Source: Neonectria sp. B-13 (Eukaryota; Ascomycota; Sordariomycetes; Hypocreales; Nectriaceae). From it: 64,000 nucleotides of DNA. Made by a program: the position numbers and the translations under genes. The notes below the pieces were generated by a model, which saw only the letters and a list, made by a program, of their open reading frames with translations, had not been told where the DNA came from and did no database searches. How positions within the stretch are numbered: the first letter of the stretch is position 1; each line of letters starts with the position of its first letter. Positions 32,675-42,432 of this stretch are shown in pieces. The DNA is taken from the NCBI GenBank assembly GCA_002682825.1, contig NOKP01000017.1:124001-188000 (forward strand), written 5' to 3'.

Positions 32675-34307
32675 ATGACCACGACAAGCGACAAGCGCGC
32701 CTTCGCCGACCTGGGCCTGCCGCCCTCGTTCCCCATCATCTGGCAAGACAGCGTCGTCTACGAACGCGCCCGCGTCGGCCGCGTCTTCAACTACCGCAGA
32801 CCGTCGCGCTATCCCCGCGCCGTCATCGAGGCCACCAGCGAGGACCACATTGTCAATGCCGTTCGTCTCGCCAACAGGATCGGGTGCCGCGTCTCAGTGC
32901 GTTCCGGCGGCCATAGCTGGGCTGCCTGGAGCGTCCGAGAAGGCGCCGTGCTGATTGACCTGGGCAAGTTCTTCCACTTCCATCTGGACAAGGACACGGG
33001 CGTCTTGGAAGCGTCACCGAGCATGACGGGGAGAATGGTAAACAAGCTGCTGTCTCCACACGACCGAATGTTCCCCGGCGGACACTGTCCAGATGTTGCC
33101 CTGGGAGGCTTTCTTCTGCAGGGTGGTATGGGATGGAACTGCAAGGTCAGTAATTACGGAAAAGATTTCTGAACCACCTCGTGGAATTTCCACTAACTAG
33201 CCTAGAACTGGGGGTTTGCTTGTGAAAAGGTGCTGGCCATTGATGTGGTTACGGCCGAAGGAGAACGGTTGCACTGCGATGAAAAGGAAAACAGTGATAT
33301 TTTCTGGGCAGCCCGTGGTGCAGGACCTGGTATGAAAAAGCACTCGCCATGTCTGAGTATTAATCCAATTGCTGACGTCAAGAACAGGATTCCCGGCTAT
33401 TGTAACACGCTTCTATGTTCAGACCCTCCCCAACTTCACCCACGTCCGATCGTCCGCCTACATCTATGAGAAAAAGGACTATCGCAAGGCCATGGAATGG
33501 ATCCTTCGTGTAAGCATGAATCCATATGCATTTGCACCTTTTCAACTGCCGAAGTCTTACTAACCATCGTATTCTGTCTAGATCACTCCCACATTCGACG
33601 AGAGCACTGAAATCGTAGCTGTCGGCAACAACATCCCTGGCCGAACCGGCGGCCACATCACGATTCTGTTTGTGACGCTGAAAAATAATGAAGAGGACGC
33701 ACGAGCTGCCTTGCAGCCAGCCCAGGACTCTGCACCTCCAGGCCACGTCATCTCGTGGTTTGCCAAGCAGACCTCGCTCCTGCAAGAGTACGACGACCAG
33801 CATGCTGCAAACCCCAACGGCCATAGGTACGCAGTCGACAACGGCTACATCAAGAACGACGCCGATGTCATCTCGGTCATGGAGAAGGCCTTTACAACCC
33901 TGCCTTCAGAGAAGACGTTTGCCTTGTGGTACGCCATGGGCCCAGGATCACGCCGCAGCTCTGCCAAGGGGACGATGCCGGATATGGCGCTGTCGATGCA
34001 CACGGACCATTACTTCGCCGCGTACTCGATCTGGGAGAACGAGTACGACGACAAGCGATGCCAGGGCTGGGTCAAGAACATCTTCGCACAGGCCCACGAG
34101 CATCTGGAAGGATCTTATTTAGGAGACGCAGACTTCCAAGTCCGCGGGTGCAAGTTCTGGGCCGACGAACAGGGGAAGAAGCTCATGGATATTCGAAAGA
34201 AATGGGATCCCACAGGTGTGGTTGCGGGCTACCTAGACGACGGAGACAAGAGCGGTGTTGAGGGACTGAGCAACGAGAATGAGTGGCAGGCGAAGACAAA
34301 GATCTGA
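32675..34307 (+). CDS. FAD-linked oxidoreductase, BBE type, possible bicovalent flavin
   Basis: Four exons, 32675-33145, 33206-33329, 33388-33509 and 33582-34307, give 480 residues. VSVRSGGHSW holds the His that links to the FAD 8-alpha carbon. GGHCPDVALGGFLLQGGMGW aligns with the berberine-bridge motif in which Cys makes the second, 6-S-cysteinyl link. The C-terminal region (FQVRGCKFWADEQGKKLM, IRKKWDPTGVV) resembles the BBE domain with its berberine-like ending. There is no signal peptide, unlike many fungal BBE oxidases, so it is probably intracellular. It would oxidise a CH-OH, CH-NH or CH-CH group with O2 giving H2O2. Divergent from the MFS transporter gene across 830 bases and upstream of a regulator gene. 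Confidence 0.87.
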
Positions 34308-35992
34308 GCGCCACAATAAGTCCATGTTGATGATAGCATTTTATGAGTAGAAGAGGATTAAATTACGGATCATGTGTTCGAGTCACCCCTGTTGCGCGCA
34401 ACACCTGTACAGTGTTCATCTACCAAGGTCGTATTCTGTCAACTCCATATGGCAGATGGCACATAATATCACTCGTACTCTGGACCCCGATGTTTACGTT
34501 GCAAGTTTAGTAATAATCTAGGTATAATCATATCATGTACAACAAGAAGGAGTATATCTCGACCGTTATCTCTCGGCTCCATCCCCCATCTACATAGTAA
34601 TATGACCGAGACATGGACGACCATGTTGCGACCTCGGTGGTAAAACAACGCGTCTAAATGAGGGCATATTCCCGCTAGAGTCCTACTCTGTAGATGCAAG
34701 CAAGTTGCAGGCAATAGGCTGCACTGGACTAGGGCCTTCAGCGGATGCTGCGGTCTTCTTGGCCAGCTTCTTGCCCTGTTCACTTGGGTCACTGCTAGAT
34801 TTTGCCTCCGCCTTGGCCACTGTCCCGGCATCCAATCCCAGCTCGTTGCCGAGCCAGAGGCTTGCAGCTAAAAGGGTGATGGCTCCTGTTAGCTTCACGT
34901 CTTTGGTCAGCCGCGTCCCGGAACAACCCCCACATCCCGGAGGACGCCCAGTTGTGGCACCGAGTGGCACAGGAGCATTGGAGCTCTCGGCATGCTGCAA
35001 CAGTGTTGCGTTTCGGCATTGGACCTCTCAATCAACAACAGATGCGGAGTGAGGGAAGGATGACGTATCTTGCAACGCTTCTTGTTGCTTCTTCCCGAAC
35101 AATCAGGGTTTGCCGTTGTCTGAAAGAATCTTCCAAGGCCCATCTTGTTGCAGAATACCATTTCCCCGAACTCGTCTCCGCATCTGCCACATCGCGAACG
35201 GACAGTGCGTGCGCTAGACAGGGGCAACTGGCAAGTGACACGAGGGGGAGGAGACGCGTGGACACTAACCAAAAGGGAATGTCTGTAGGGGTCCCTCACG
35301 CATGGGCGTACTCTACTCTGCGACCAACGAATCCCCTGGCTTGACGCAGGGTAGCAGACCTCGCAACACCAGGTCAAGGGCCGTCGAGATGAATAGATCT
35401 CCTCGGCAGAGCGATAGGAGCAGGGAGACCAGGACCAAGACGAGCCGATTTGACACGGAGCCCGAAGCCCCGGCCATCACATCAGGAGCCTGTCTAGCCA
35501 GCAAGCCCCATGCTGAACCCGTCGGCCCTCTACAATGAGAGGTCGATCTCTGTCGCCCCTGTCATCGACTTGAAGCTCCAAGTGCCGTCAATCTGTCCAG
35601 TCGCTGCCGGGGTCAGCTGTGCCCGGTAGCGCGGGGGAGGAGACAAGGGCGCTATAGGCTTGGAGGCGACTCGTACGTAGAATGACGGTGCTGGTTGGAC
35701 GCCATCGAGGACCGAATCCCCGCACAATGTCATGGGCCTGGCGCCAGAGGACCAGACTAAAACCTGCAAGCTTAGCCGAACGTGGGGAAAGGAAAATGGG
35801 GATGGAGATGCAGATGGGGGTGACGGGGAAGGGATCGGCTTGGGTGTCGTACAAAGTCCGTGTTCCCGGCCGGCGCGTTGCCGCAGACCTCCGTCGATCT
35901 CCGTCCGCCAAGTAACTGTCAATTTTCTCTTTCACCTTGTGAATCCATTATTCCTCCTTCGTGCCTTTGATATCCTGAATACCCCAAACAAT
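34308..35992. other. Long intergenic region upstream of dual zinc-finger regulator gene
   Basis: No gene I can support. A minus-strand frame at 34683-35000 (105 aa) has one hydrophobic stretch (ITLLAASLWLGNELGL) and a low-complexity lysine-rich end; it may be a spurious frame or a small unknown gene. The last 150 bases form the promoter of the regulator. Confidence 0.45.
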
Positions 35993-38885
35993 ATGGAGAC
36001 GGCGGCTCGGCCACAGCAGAAATCGCCGGGGCAGGGCCTCTTCCAGTGCTCAGCCTGCCAGCGCACCTTTACCAGAGTCGATCACCTTGCCCGCCACGTG
36101 CGAAGTCGTCAGTGTCTTCTCTCTAAGCCGAGACATGTCTTGTCGCTAATCCAACAATACAGACCTGCAGGAACGACCGTTCCAGTGCCAGACATGTAAC
36201 AAGACGTTCGGGCGGCCGTATGTCCACTCTCATTTCGCAGCCGAGGCCAAGACCCGTCATCTCTAACTGCGCTCCAAGAGACCTGCTCAAGAGGCACGCT
36301 GCCTGCCACGAAGGGGACGACAAGAGCGGCAAGCGACAAAAACGCCAGCATCAAATGTCGCTGAGGGTGTCCCAGGCGTGCAAGCCTTGCGCCACAGCCA
36401 AGCTCAAGTGTGACGATGAGAAGCCTTGCGCGCGATGTCTGCAGAGAGGAATTGTGTGCATCTTTGAGGGGCGCGACAGCGTGAAGGCATCCAGAAGCGA
36501 CAGTTCGCAATCAGGTCAGTTCGTTTTCGTTTCTTGCTTTCTTTGTCTGGGACATTGCTAACGACATTTGCGACAGACAATGCAACGTCCCCAGCAGCAC
36601 CGCAGTCGATCAACGAGTCACCAGTCGTTGGTGTTGTCGTCGACTCGGTTGATCAAGTCACGACGCTCCCAACACCAAACTCCATGATCCGACGTACGTC
36701 CTCCGTAGGATTTGAGGATGGCCTGTACTAACGAATTCGCAATAGATCACCCCTCCGCATCGCTCGGGCTCCCGAGCACTTCGCCCTTCGACTTTCCCGA
36801 ACACTACATGTCAGGATTCCTCAAAGGCGCAATGCCATCCAATCTCCCCGAGACCTCATTCACCTATGCCCCTCCAACTTGGCTCGATGCCAACACCGGC
36901 TTTGGAACTCGAGGTCTCTTGGACTTCACCATAGAGGCTGGATTCGACTTTGACGACGCCGACTTTGGCTTCATCGACCAGCTGTGCAGCGACCCTCATA
37001 GTACCGACCCCCACCAGCAGCCGATGCTTGGGCAGGCTCTCGGCGCTCTGGGGATCGACAGTCCACGGAGACACGTCGCTCTAGGAGCCGAGGCCTACAA
37101 GCGATCCTCTCTGAGCGTTTGGGAGCCCACGCAGGACGACTCCATCACGGCGGAACTCGAGGACTTGTCGGCTCTGGGAACTGACCATGGCTCTCCCGAA
37201 GCCCAATCGACGATCAACCAGTATTGCTTGCGAGAGAGGCTGAGTAGGGCTGCGAGAGACAAATTTCTAGGCATGATACTCAATCACTGTCGTCTAGAAA
37301 AGTCGCATTTTGCCATCAAAGCCTTCCCCACCCCAGAGGTACTGGACGATCTTTTGCAGGGCTTCTGCTCTCATCACCTCGACCAGACAGATTCCTACAT
37401 CCATGTGCCATCCTTCCGACCAAACACCCAGAGGCCAGAGCTTCTGGGGAGCATTGTAGCCGCCGGAGCTGTTCTGACAGACATTTCTGCGGTACACAAG
37501 TTGGGGTTTGCTATACAGGAAGCTGTGCGCACGACACTCCCCGCCAAGTTCGAGGAGTCGAACGCGAGGACTCGGCAGCTGTGGGCCGTGCAAGCCTTCA
37601 TGTGTGAGATTGAGGTTGGGCTGTGGAGTGGGATCAAACGGAAGACGGAGATCGCAGAGAGTCATCCCCAGATTCTCTACACAGTATGTTCGAGAAATCC
37701 GTTGGAAGTCTACGATGGCTAACACTGTGACAGATGCTTCGACGCAGCGGGAGATTTCGCAGACCAACCATGGCATTCACGGCACCGCACCCTCAAGATA
37801 CAGGCAAAGCTCTTCACCAGAAGTGGCTTGAATGGGTTGAAGAAGAAAGCTTCAAACGACTGGTGTTCCATGCCTTTATCCTCGACGCCCAAACCAGCAT
37901 GGCCATGTTCACCAACCCCGTCATATCCTTTGCCGAAATCGCCACCCCACTACCAGACTCGCGGGAGCTGTGGCTGGCAGAAGACGCCGAACAGTGGAAG
38001 ATCATCTATCTCAGCAGACCGAGGTCGCAAGAGCGGCATCTTGGCCTTGTGGACTTCCTACGCGAACCGATCGAGCTGCCAGAGGATTGCGACGTGCACC
38101 TCTTCCGCCTTGTCATCTTACATGGGATATGGGGGATGATTTGGCAGCACTCACAACTCCACTCGGCGTTGAAGCGGCCAGGCCACTCGGATCCTGCTCT
38201 TACCCTTCGCCATCAGGATCTCCTAAAGATGCTTTACCATTTCCGGATGAACATTTCTGATTGCCCGGATCCGGCATCTGAAGAGACGACTCTCGTGCTG
38301 GAGCTTCTGCACATGTATCTCCACATGTCGCTCGAAGACATCGAGCTCTTTGCGGGAAAGGGAGACCTCGAAGACGCTCGTCGTGTTTTGCCGTCCCTCC
38401 AGGACTGGGTAGACGGTCCTCAATCCCGCCAGGCCATTTGGCACGCCGGCCAAGTCATACGAGCAGCGAGGAAGTTTCGGCTCAAACATATCCGCGGGTT
38501 CTTCGCAATTGCTGTTTACCATGCAAGTCTCGCACTCTGGGCGTATAGCATTATGTCTCTAGCCAACGGCATAAATACCGAAGTGGCACTGCAAGCCACG
38601 CTGCCGCATCCCGTTTGTCTCGACGGTCCAGACTCTTCAGCCGTACAACGATTCATTACCCTCGGGAAGGGCATCCCCAGCATTTCATACCCTCAGCTTA
38701 CCGACACGACAACTGTAACACTTGTTCCTCTCTCGAATCAGGAAGCGGTAATCAATGCTATTCTTGAAGTTCTGCAGGGCAACTTCCCGTGCAGTCTGCA
38801 GGTTGAAACAGCTCCTCCATTGGTGGAAAATCTGAAGCAACTGCTGCAAGATCTTGGGAGGGCGGCTGTGAGTGTTAAACCATGA
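35993..38885 (+). CDS. Transcription factor with two C2H2 fingers, a Zn2Cys6 cluster and a Fungal_trans domain
   Basis: Six exons, 35993-36107, 36163-36217, 36279-36514, 36577-36693, 36746-37683 and 37734-38885, give 870 residues. Near the N-terminus are finger one FQCSACQRTF...HLARHVRSH and finger two FQCQTCNKTF...LLKRHAACH. Then comes the binuclear cluster CKPCATAKLKCDDEKPCARC ending in LQRGIVC. Introns cut inside or at the edge of both fingers, which helps confirm them. A long linker leads to the fungal-specific transcription factor domain (FCSHHLDQTDSYIHVPSFRP, AFMCEIEVGLWSG, KRLVFHAFILDAQTSMAMFT). It is nuclear, and the nearest regulator to the HisD/SDR/MFS/BBE group; that it controls them is inference from position. 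The exon 5-6 junction changes little of the fold. Confidence 0.9.
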
Positions 38886-39065
38886 GAGGGACTGGATTTT
38901 GTAACTATTAAGAGGAAGATACAATTTCTTGGCTATGGAAGAGTTCAAGTCACAACGCGTGGAAAAGGGCCCAGCCACAGTGGCTGGCCGACTCAATGAC
39001 GTAGACCAACTCACCTGTCAATATTCTCGGATTATCTTCCGCGGACAAACTCTCAACAGTCAATC

Positions 39066-40043
39066 ATGCGCACTTTGAGGTTCCAACTCTTGCATCTTGC
39101 ATCTTTCTCCAGCGCAGCCCGCAACAGCGTCTCCATCTCCCTTCAGGCCCTTCGGCATCAAGACAAATCGTCCAAGATGAGCTGGATGGACTCGTGGTCG
39201 CGGCCTTCCAAGCACCAGGCAACCCCTGCGCCGCTTTACCTGCTTCCCGACGGCGAATCCACTCCGTACTGCAAGTCGTGTGGCCGAGTCATCAGTTCAC
39301 GAAAAACCGAGGCCAGCAAGGGCACCACCAAGGGAGCTCCGACAACTGTAAAATACTGCTCGGCGCGCTGTCGAAGCCACAAGCCTGGAAAGCTGGACCG
39401 GGAGATCGAGAAGGCGTTCGTTCATTTCTTGAACGCCGAAGAAAACGCGACGTCGGGAAAAAAGCCACAGAAGGCTAAGGGCGACAGCCGGATATTGGTC
39501 ATGTGTGACCAGGTCCAGGCACACGTGTTTGGAAATGGACCAGACGTTGAAAGTCGTCCCCCCAAGAAGAAGAGCCCGGCCACTGAGAGAGAACCCAAGG
39601 AGGAGGATGTGAGAAAGACAGATGAGCAATCGGCAGCTCTCGATAAATTTGAGCATGATTTTGACGAAGAAAACATCCTCTGGGGAGAATCAACACCCGA
39701 CCACGATACCGTAGCTCGCGTGTCAGTCCGCAGCGGTACGAAAAAACGACCGCCACAGTCAGTTTCCGAAGTCAATGACAGCGTCGGTGGGGAGAAAGGC
39801 CGGGGAGACCGCATCGAAGAGACGCCCGAGAACAAGGAAAGGAGGATGCAAGGGCAGCGAGCGGCGAAAGAAAGGGAGATGGTGAGGTCAGCTGCTAGGA
39901 GAGGTGTTGTTTTTGGCTTCGTCACAGAAGAAAACGCTGGTCAAGAGCCTGAGGAAAGGGTTAAATGCGAAGCAGTTATGCAGGGAAACGTCGTAGAGCC
40001 CAGCTATGCCAAGGGGAATTGGGGCGTGAGATGGCGGGAATGA
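39066..40043 (+). CDS. Hypothetical protein with a zinc-ribbon-like cysteine set
   Basis: Single exon, 325 residues from the first ATG. A second start at 39178 (MSWMDSWSRPSKHQATP) gives 288 residues and may be the true one, since the conserved part begins there. The first 37 residues are rich in Arg, Ser and Leu, like a mitochondrial presequence. YCKSCGRVISSRKTE and VKYCSARCRSHKPGKLDREI form a CxxC ... CxxxC set that probably binds zinc. The rest is charged and low in complexity (KKKSPATEREPKEEDV, GERM-like ERRMQGQRAAKERE), and probably disordered. I know of no assigned function; the layout recalls conserved single-copy proteins of filamentous ascomycetes. Confidence 0.7.
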   Translation: MRTLRFQLLHLASFSSAARNSVSISLQALRHQDKSSKMSWMDSWSRPSKHQATPAPLYLLPDGESTPYCKSCGRVISSRKTEASKGTTKGAPTTVKYCSARCRSHKPGKLDREIEKAFVHFLNAEENATSGKKPQKAKGDSRILVMCDQVQAHVFGNGPDVESRPPKKKSPATEREPKEEDVRKTDEQSAALDKFEHDFDEENILWGESTPDHDTVARVSVRSGTKKRPPQSVSEVNDSVGGEKGRGDRIEETPENKERRMQGQRAAKEREMVRSAARRGVVFGFVTEENAGQEPEERVKCEAVMQGNVVEPSYAKGNWGVRWRE

Positions 40044-40878
40044 TATGAAGCAGGACAGACAGAATGATCAATTTTAACAAAACTCACCCAACTCGGCTTC
40101 CTAATCTCTCTTTTACTGTACGAAACATGAGTTGTGAAACAGTTGGCGACATGGCTTCAAAATCATTTGTAGTTAATCACCTCAATGATAACAAGCAGCT
40201 CACACCTCGCCAGCATCTGGTGATACTTGGTATGGATTTCCACCGCCTATGAGACTTAGTCCTTTTAGCTACGTGAAGTATTATCTGTGTTCTTCAAGGA
40301 GATGGATCTAAATATGGATTTAAATGGTTTGCCCTCACTACTCAATGTGATATCCCACTCTTGTGCAAGATTCAGCTCCCGGGTAGGCCAAGAGCTCAAG
40401 ATCCTTGGCAGGAATACTAGCGCCATTGGACCCCGTCCATCTGTTTACTACCCGGCATTGGCAATTTGTCAGAACCTTGAACGGTATGGAACATCGAATA
40501 AGCCTCTGTAGACCCGAAGCTTGTACTAGGAAATCCCCTTACACGTGTAGAAAAAGCGGTACGGCTTACGTACAATGACTTCATCAGTCGGGGCATAATT
40601 AATGCCCAACATTAATGGGGTGGAACGCTGATGGTGATTGGCTAACACGGATCGTCGGCTTCAGGGACAAGGTTCTCTAATACGTCATTTATCCCCGGTT
40701 CTATAAGAAGATCTTCTAGAATCAGGGCAGTAGCTGTGGGAAGGACCGCGAGTGAAGATCTATGTGTGGGTGAAGCTCTTTATAAACAAGTCCTCCCATG
40801 CCACTACGATCACGTCAGCCTGTCGAGTAAGGATACTAGACTCTGTTACCTTGAAGGCTTTGTTTGTAACTTTCAATC
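40044..40878. other. Intergenic region
   Basis: No gene with support. A TATA-like word (tataag, 40702-40707) lies about 170 bases before the phosphatase-fold gene. Confidence 0.45.
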
Positions 40879-42246
40879 ATGAACGCAGCCGTGTTGTTTG
40901 CGTGTCTGAGCGGGCTCGGCTCTGCGACGTCGCTCTACTCAAGTTACTCGTTCAACCCGCTGGAACATCTTGGTGGTGTCGCGCCCTACTTCGAACCTCA
41001 AGATCCTCCTACATCGCCCGCTGCGCCCCAAGGTTGCACTGCAGTCAAAGCAGCGTACCTGTCCCGGCATGCGGCCATCTTCTCAAACGACTTCGACTAT
41101 GAAGAGTACATGGAGCCGTTCATTTCTAAAGTCGAAAACCACACCGGTATCGACTGGTCCAGGGTCCCGTCGCTGAACTTCCTGGCCGACTGGAGTGCAC
41201 CTATTTCCGATGCTGAACAGGAGCTCCTGACGCGCGTTGGCAAGCACGAAGCCTCACAGCTCGGCGTCTCGCTCTCGTTCCGATATCCCAACCTCAAGCT
41301 GCCGTCTCGGGTCTGGACATCGTCTGCCGAGCGGACCTTTGACTCGGCGCGGGCGCTTGTTCGGGGCTTTGAGACAGATGAGGATGAGATCAACGTCGTC
41401 AGCATCTACGAGTCGGAGGAATCTGGCGCCGACAGCTTGACGCCGTACAAGGCCTGCCCGGCTTATTCATCCTCGTATGGTAGTGAGCAGTCGGGAGTGT
41501 ACCTCGACATCTTCACGAAGCCCATCATGGCGCGCCTGAACCACCTTGCGCCCAAGTTCAACTTCACCAAGACGGACGTGTACGGCATGATGCAGCTCTG
41601 CGGCTACGAGACCGTGATCCGCGGCAGCTCACCGTTCTGCGACCTGGATCTCTTCTCGCCCGATGACTGGCTGGCGTGGGAATACACCGCCGATCTGATG
41701 TACCACTACAACGTGGGCTACGGCAACAACATCAGCGGCCCAATTGGGCTCCCGTGGCTGAACGCGACAGGAAACCAGTTGATGAACGACGATGGCGAAG
41801 ACCTGTACATCAGCTTCACGCACCGCGAGCTGCCCCCTACCGTGCTCGTAGCCATGGGGATATTCAACAACTCGGCGTTTGGCGGCAGCCAGGCGAGCGA
41901 GATGCCGCTGGACCGCATCAACCACCGCCGGGCGTGGAAGAGCTCGCACGTCATGCCATTCTCGAGCAACATTGCCATCGAGCGGCTAAACTGCAGTGGT
42001 AGCTTTGGGTTCGACGACGGAGACTACTACCGGGTCTTGGTCAACAGTGCGCCGCAGCCGCTTCCTGATTGCGTCGACGGACCTGGAACAAGCTGTTCCA
42101 AGGATGGGTTCGTGAAGTACCTCCAGGATAGAACTGACATGTTCGAGGGGTTTTCAGACAAGTGTGGCGTCGAGTACAAGAACTCGACTGATGTTCTGAC
42201 GATTTATGAGGATACCAAGAATGAGAATGGGACGACGGTTGGATAG
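40879..42246 (+). CDS. Secreted histidine-acid-phosphatase-fold protein with altered active site
   Basis: Single exon, 455 residues. MNAAVLFACLSGLGSATS is a signal peptide. The fold is that of branch-2 histidine phosphatases and phytases: AAYLSRHAAIFSND replaces the usual RHGxRxP, WTSSAERTFDSARALVRGFE gives the second Arg region, and YISFTHRELPP stands where the HD catalytic pair is normally found. The phosphoryl-accepting His and both flanking Arg/His positions are kept, but the second Arg of RHGxRxP is missing and the proton-donor Asp is Arg. Several N-glycosylation sites (NHT, NFT, NIS, NAT, NNS, NCS, NGT) and paired cysteines fit an extracellular protein. It may be a divergent phosphatase with other substrates, or inactive. 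Reading: known fold, uncertain activity. Confidence 0.85.
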   Translation: MNAAVLFACLSGLGSATSLYSSYSFNPLEHLGGVAPYFEPQDPPTSPAAPQGCTAVKAAYLSRHAAIFSNDFDYEEYMEPFISKVENHTGIDWSRVPSLNFLADWSAPISDAEQELLTRVGKHEASQLGVSLSFRYPNLKLPSRVWTSSAERTFDSARALVRGFETDEDEINVVSIYESEESGADSLTPYKACPAYSSSYGSEQSGVYLDIFTKPIMARLNHLAPKFNFTKTDVYGMMQLCGYETVIRGSSPFCDLDLFSPDDWLAWEYTADLMYHYNVGYGNNISGPIGLPWLNATGNQLMNDDGEDLYISFTHRELPPTVLVAMGIFNNSAFGGSQASEMPLDRINHRRAWKSSHVMPFSSNIAIERLNCSGSFGFDDGDYYRVLVNSAPQPLPDCVDGPGTSCSKDGFVKYLQDRTDMFEGFSDKCGVEYKNSTDVLTIYEDTKNENGTTVG

Positions 42247-42432
42247 AAGCATCAAATAATTAATACCCACGTTTGCCACACCCGAACAACAAGGTTCATA
42301 ACAAGAATAATTTCTTTATAATTAGAAGAGTTTATTGACTGCCTCCATACCCGGTTCGGATACGATGAAGATACCAACAATATCCGAATCCCAGTTTGGC
42401 AACTACCCACATCTCACTTCATCACCTTCAGC

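Noticed and set aside
34683..35000. Minus-strand frame of 105 codons with one hydrophobic stretch
   Set aside because: No homology recognised and low-complexity ending; overlapped by equally long frames on the other strand.
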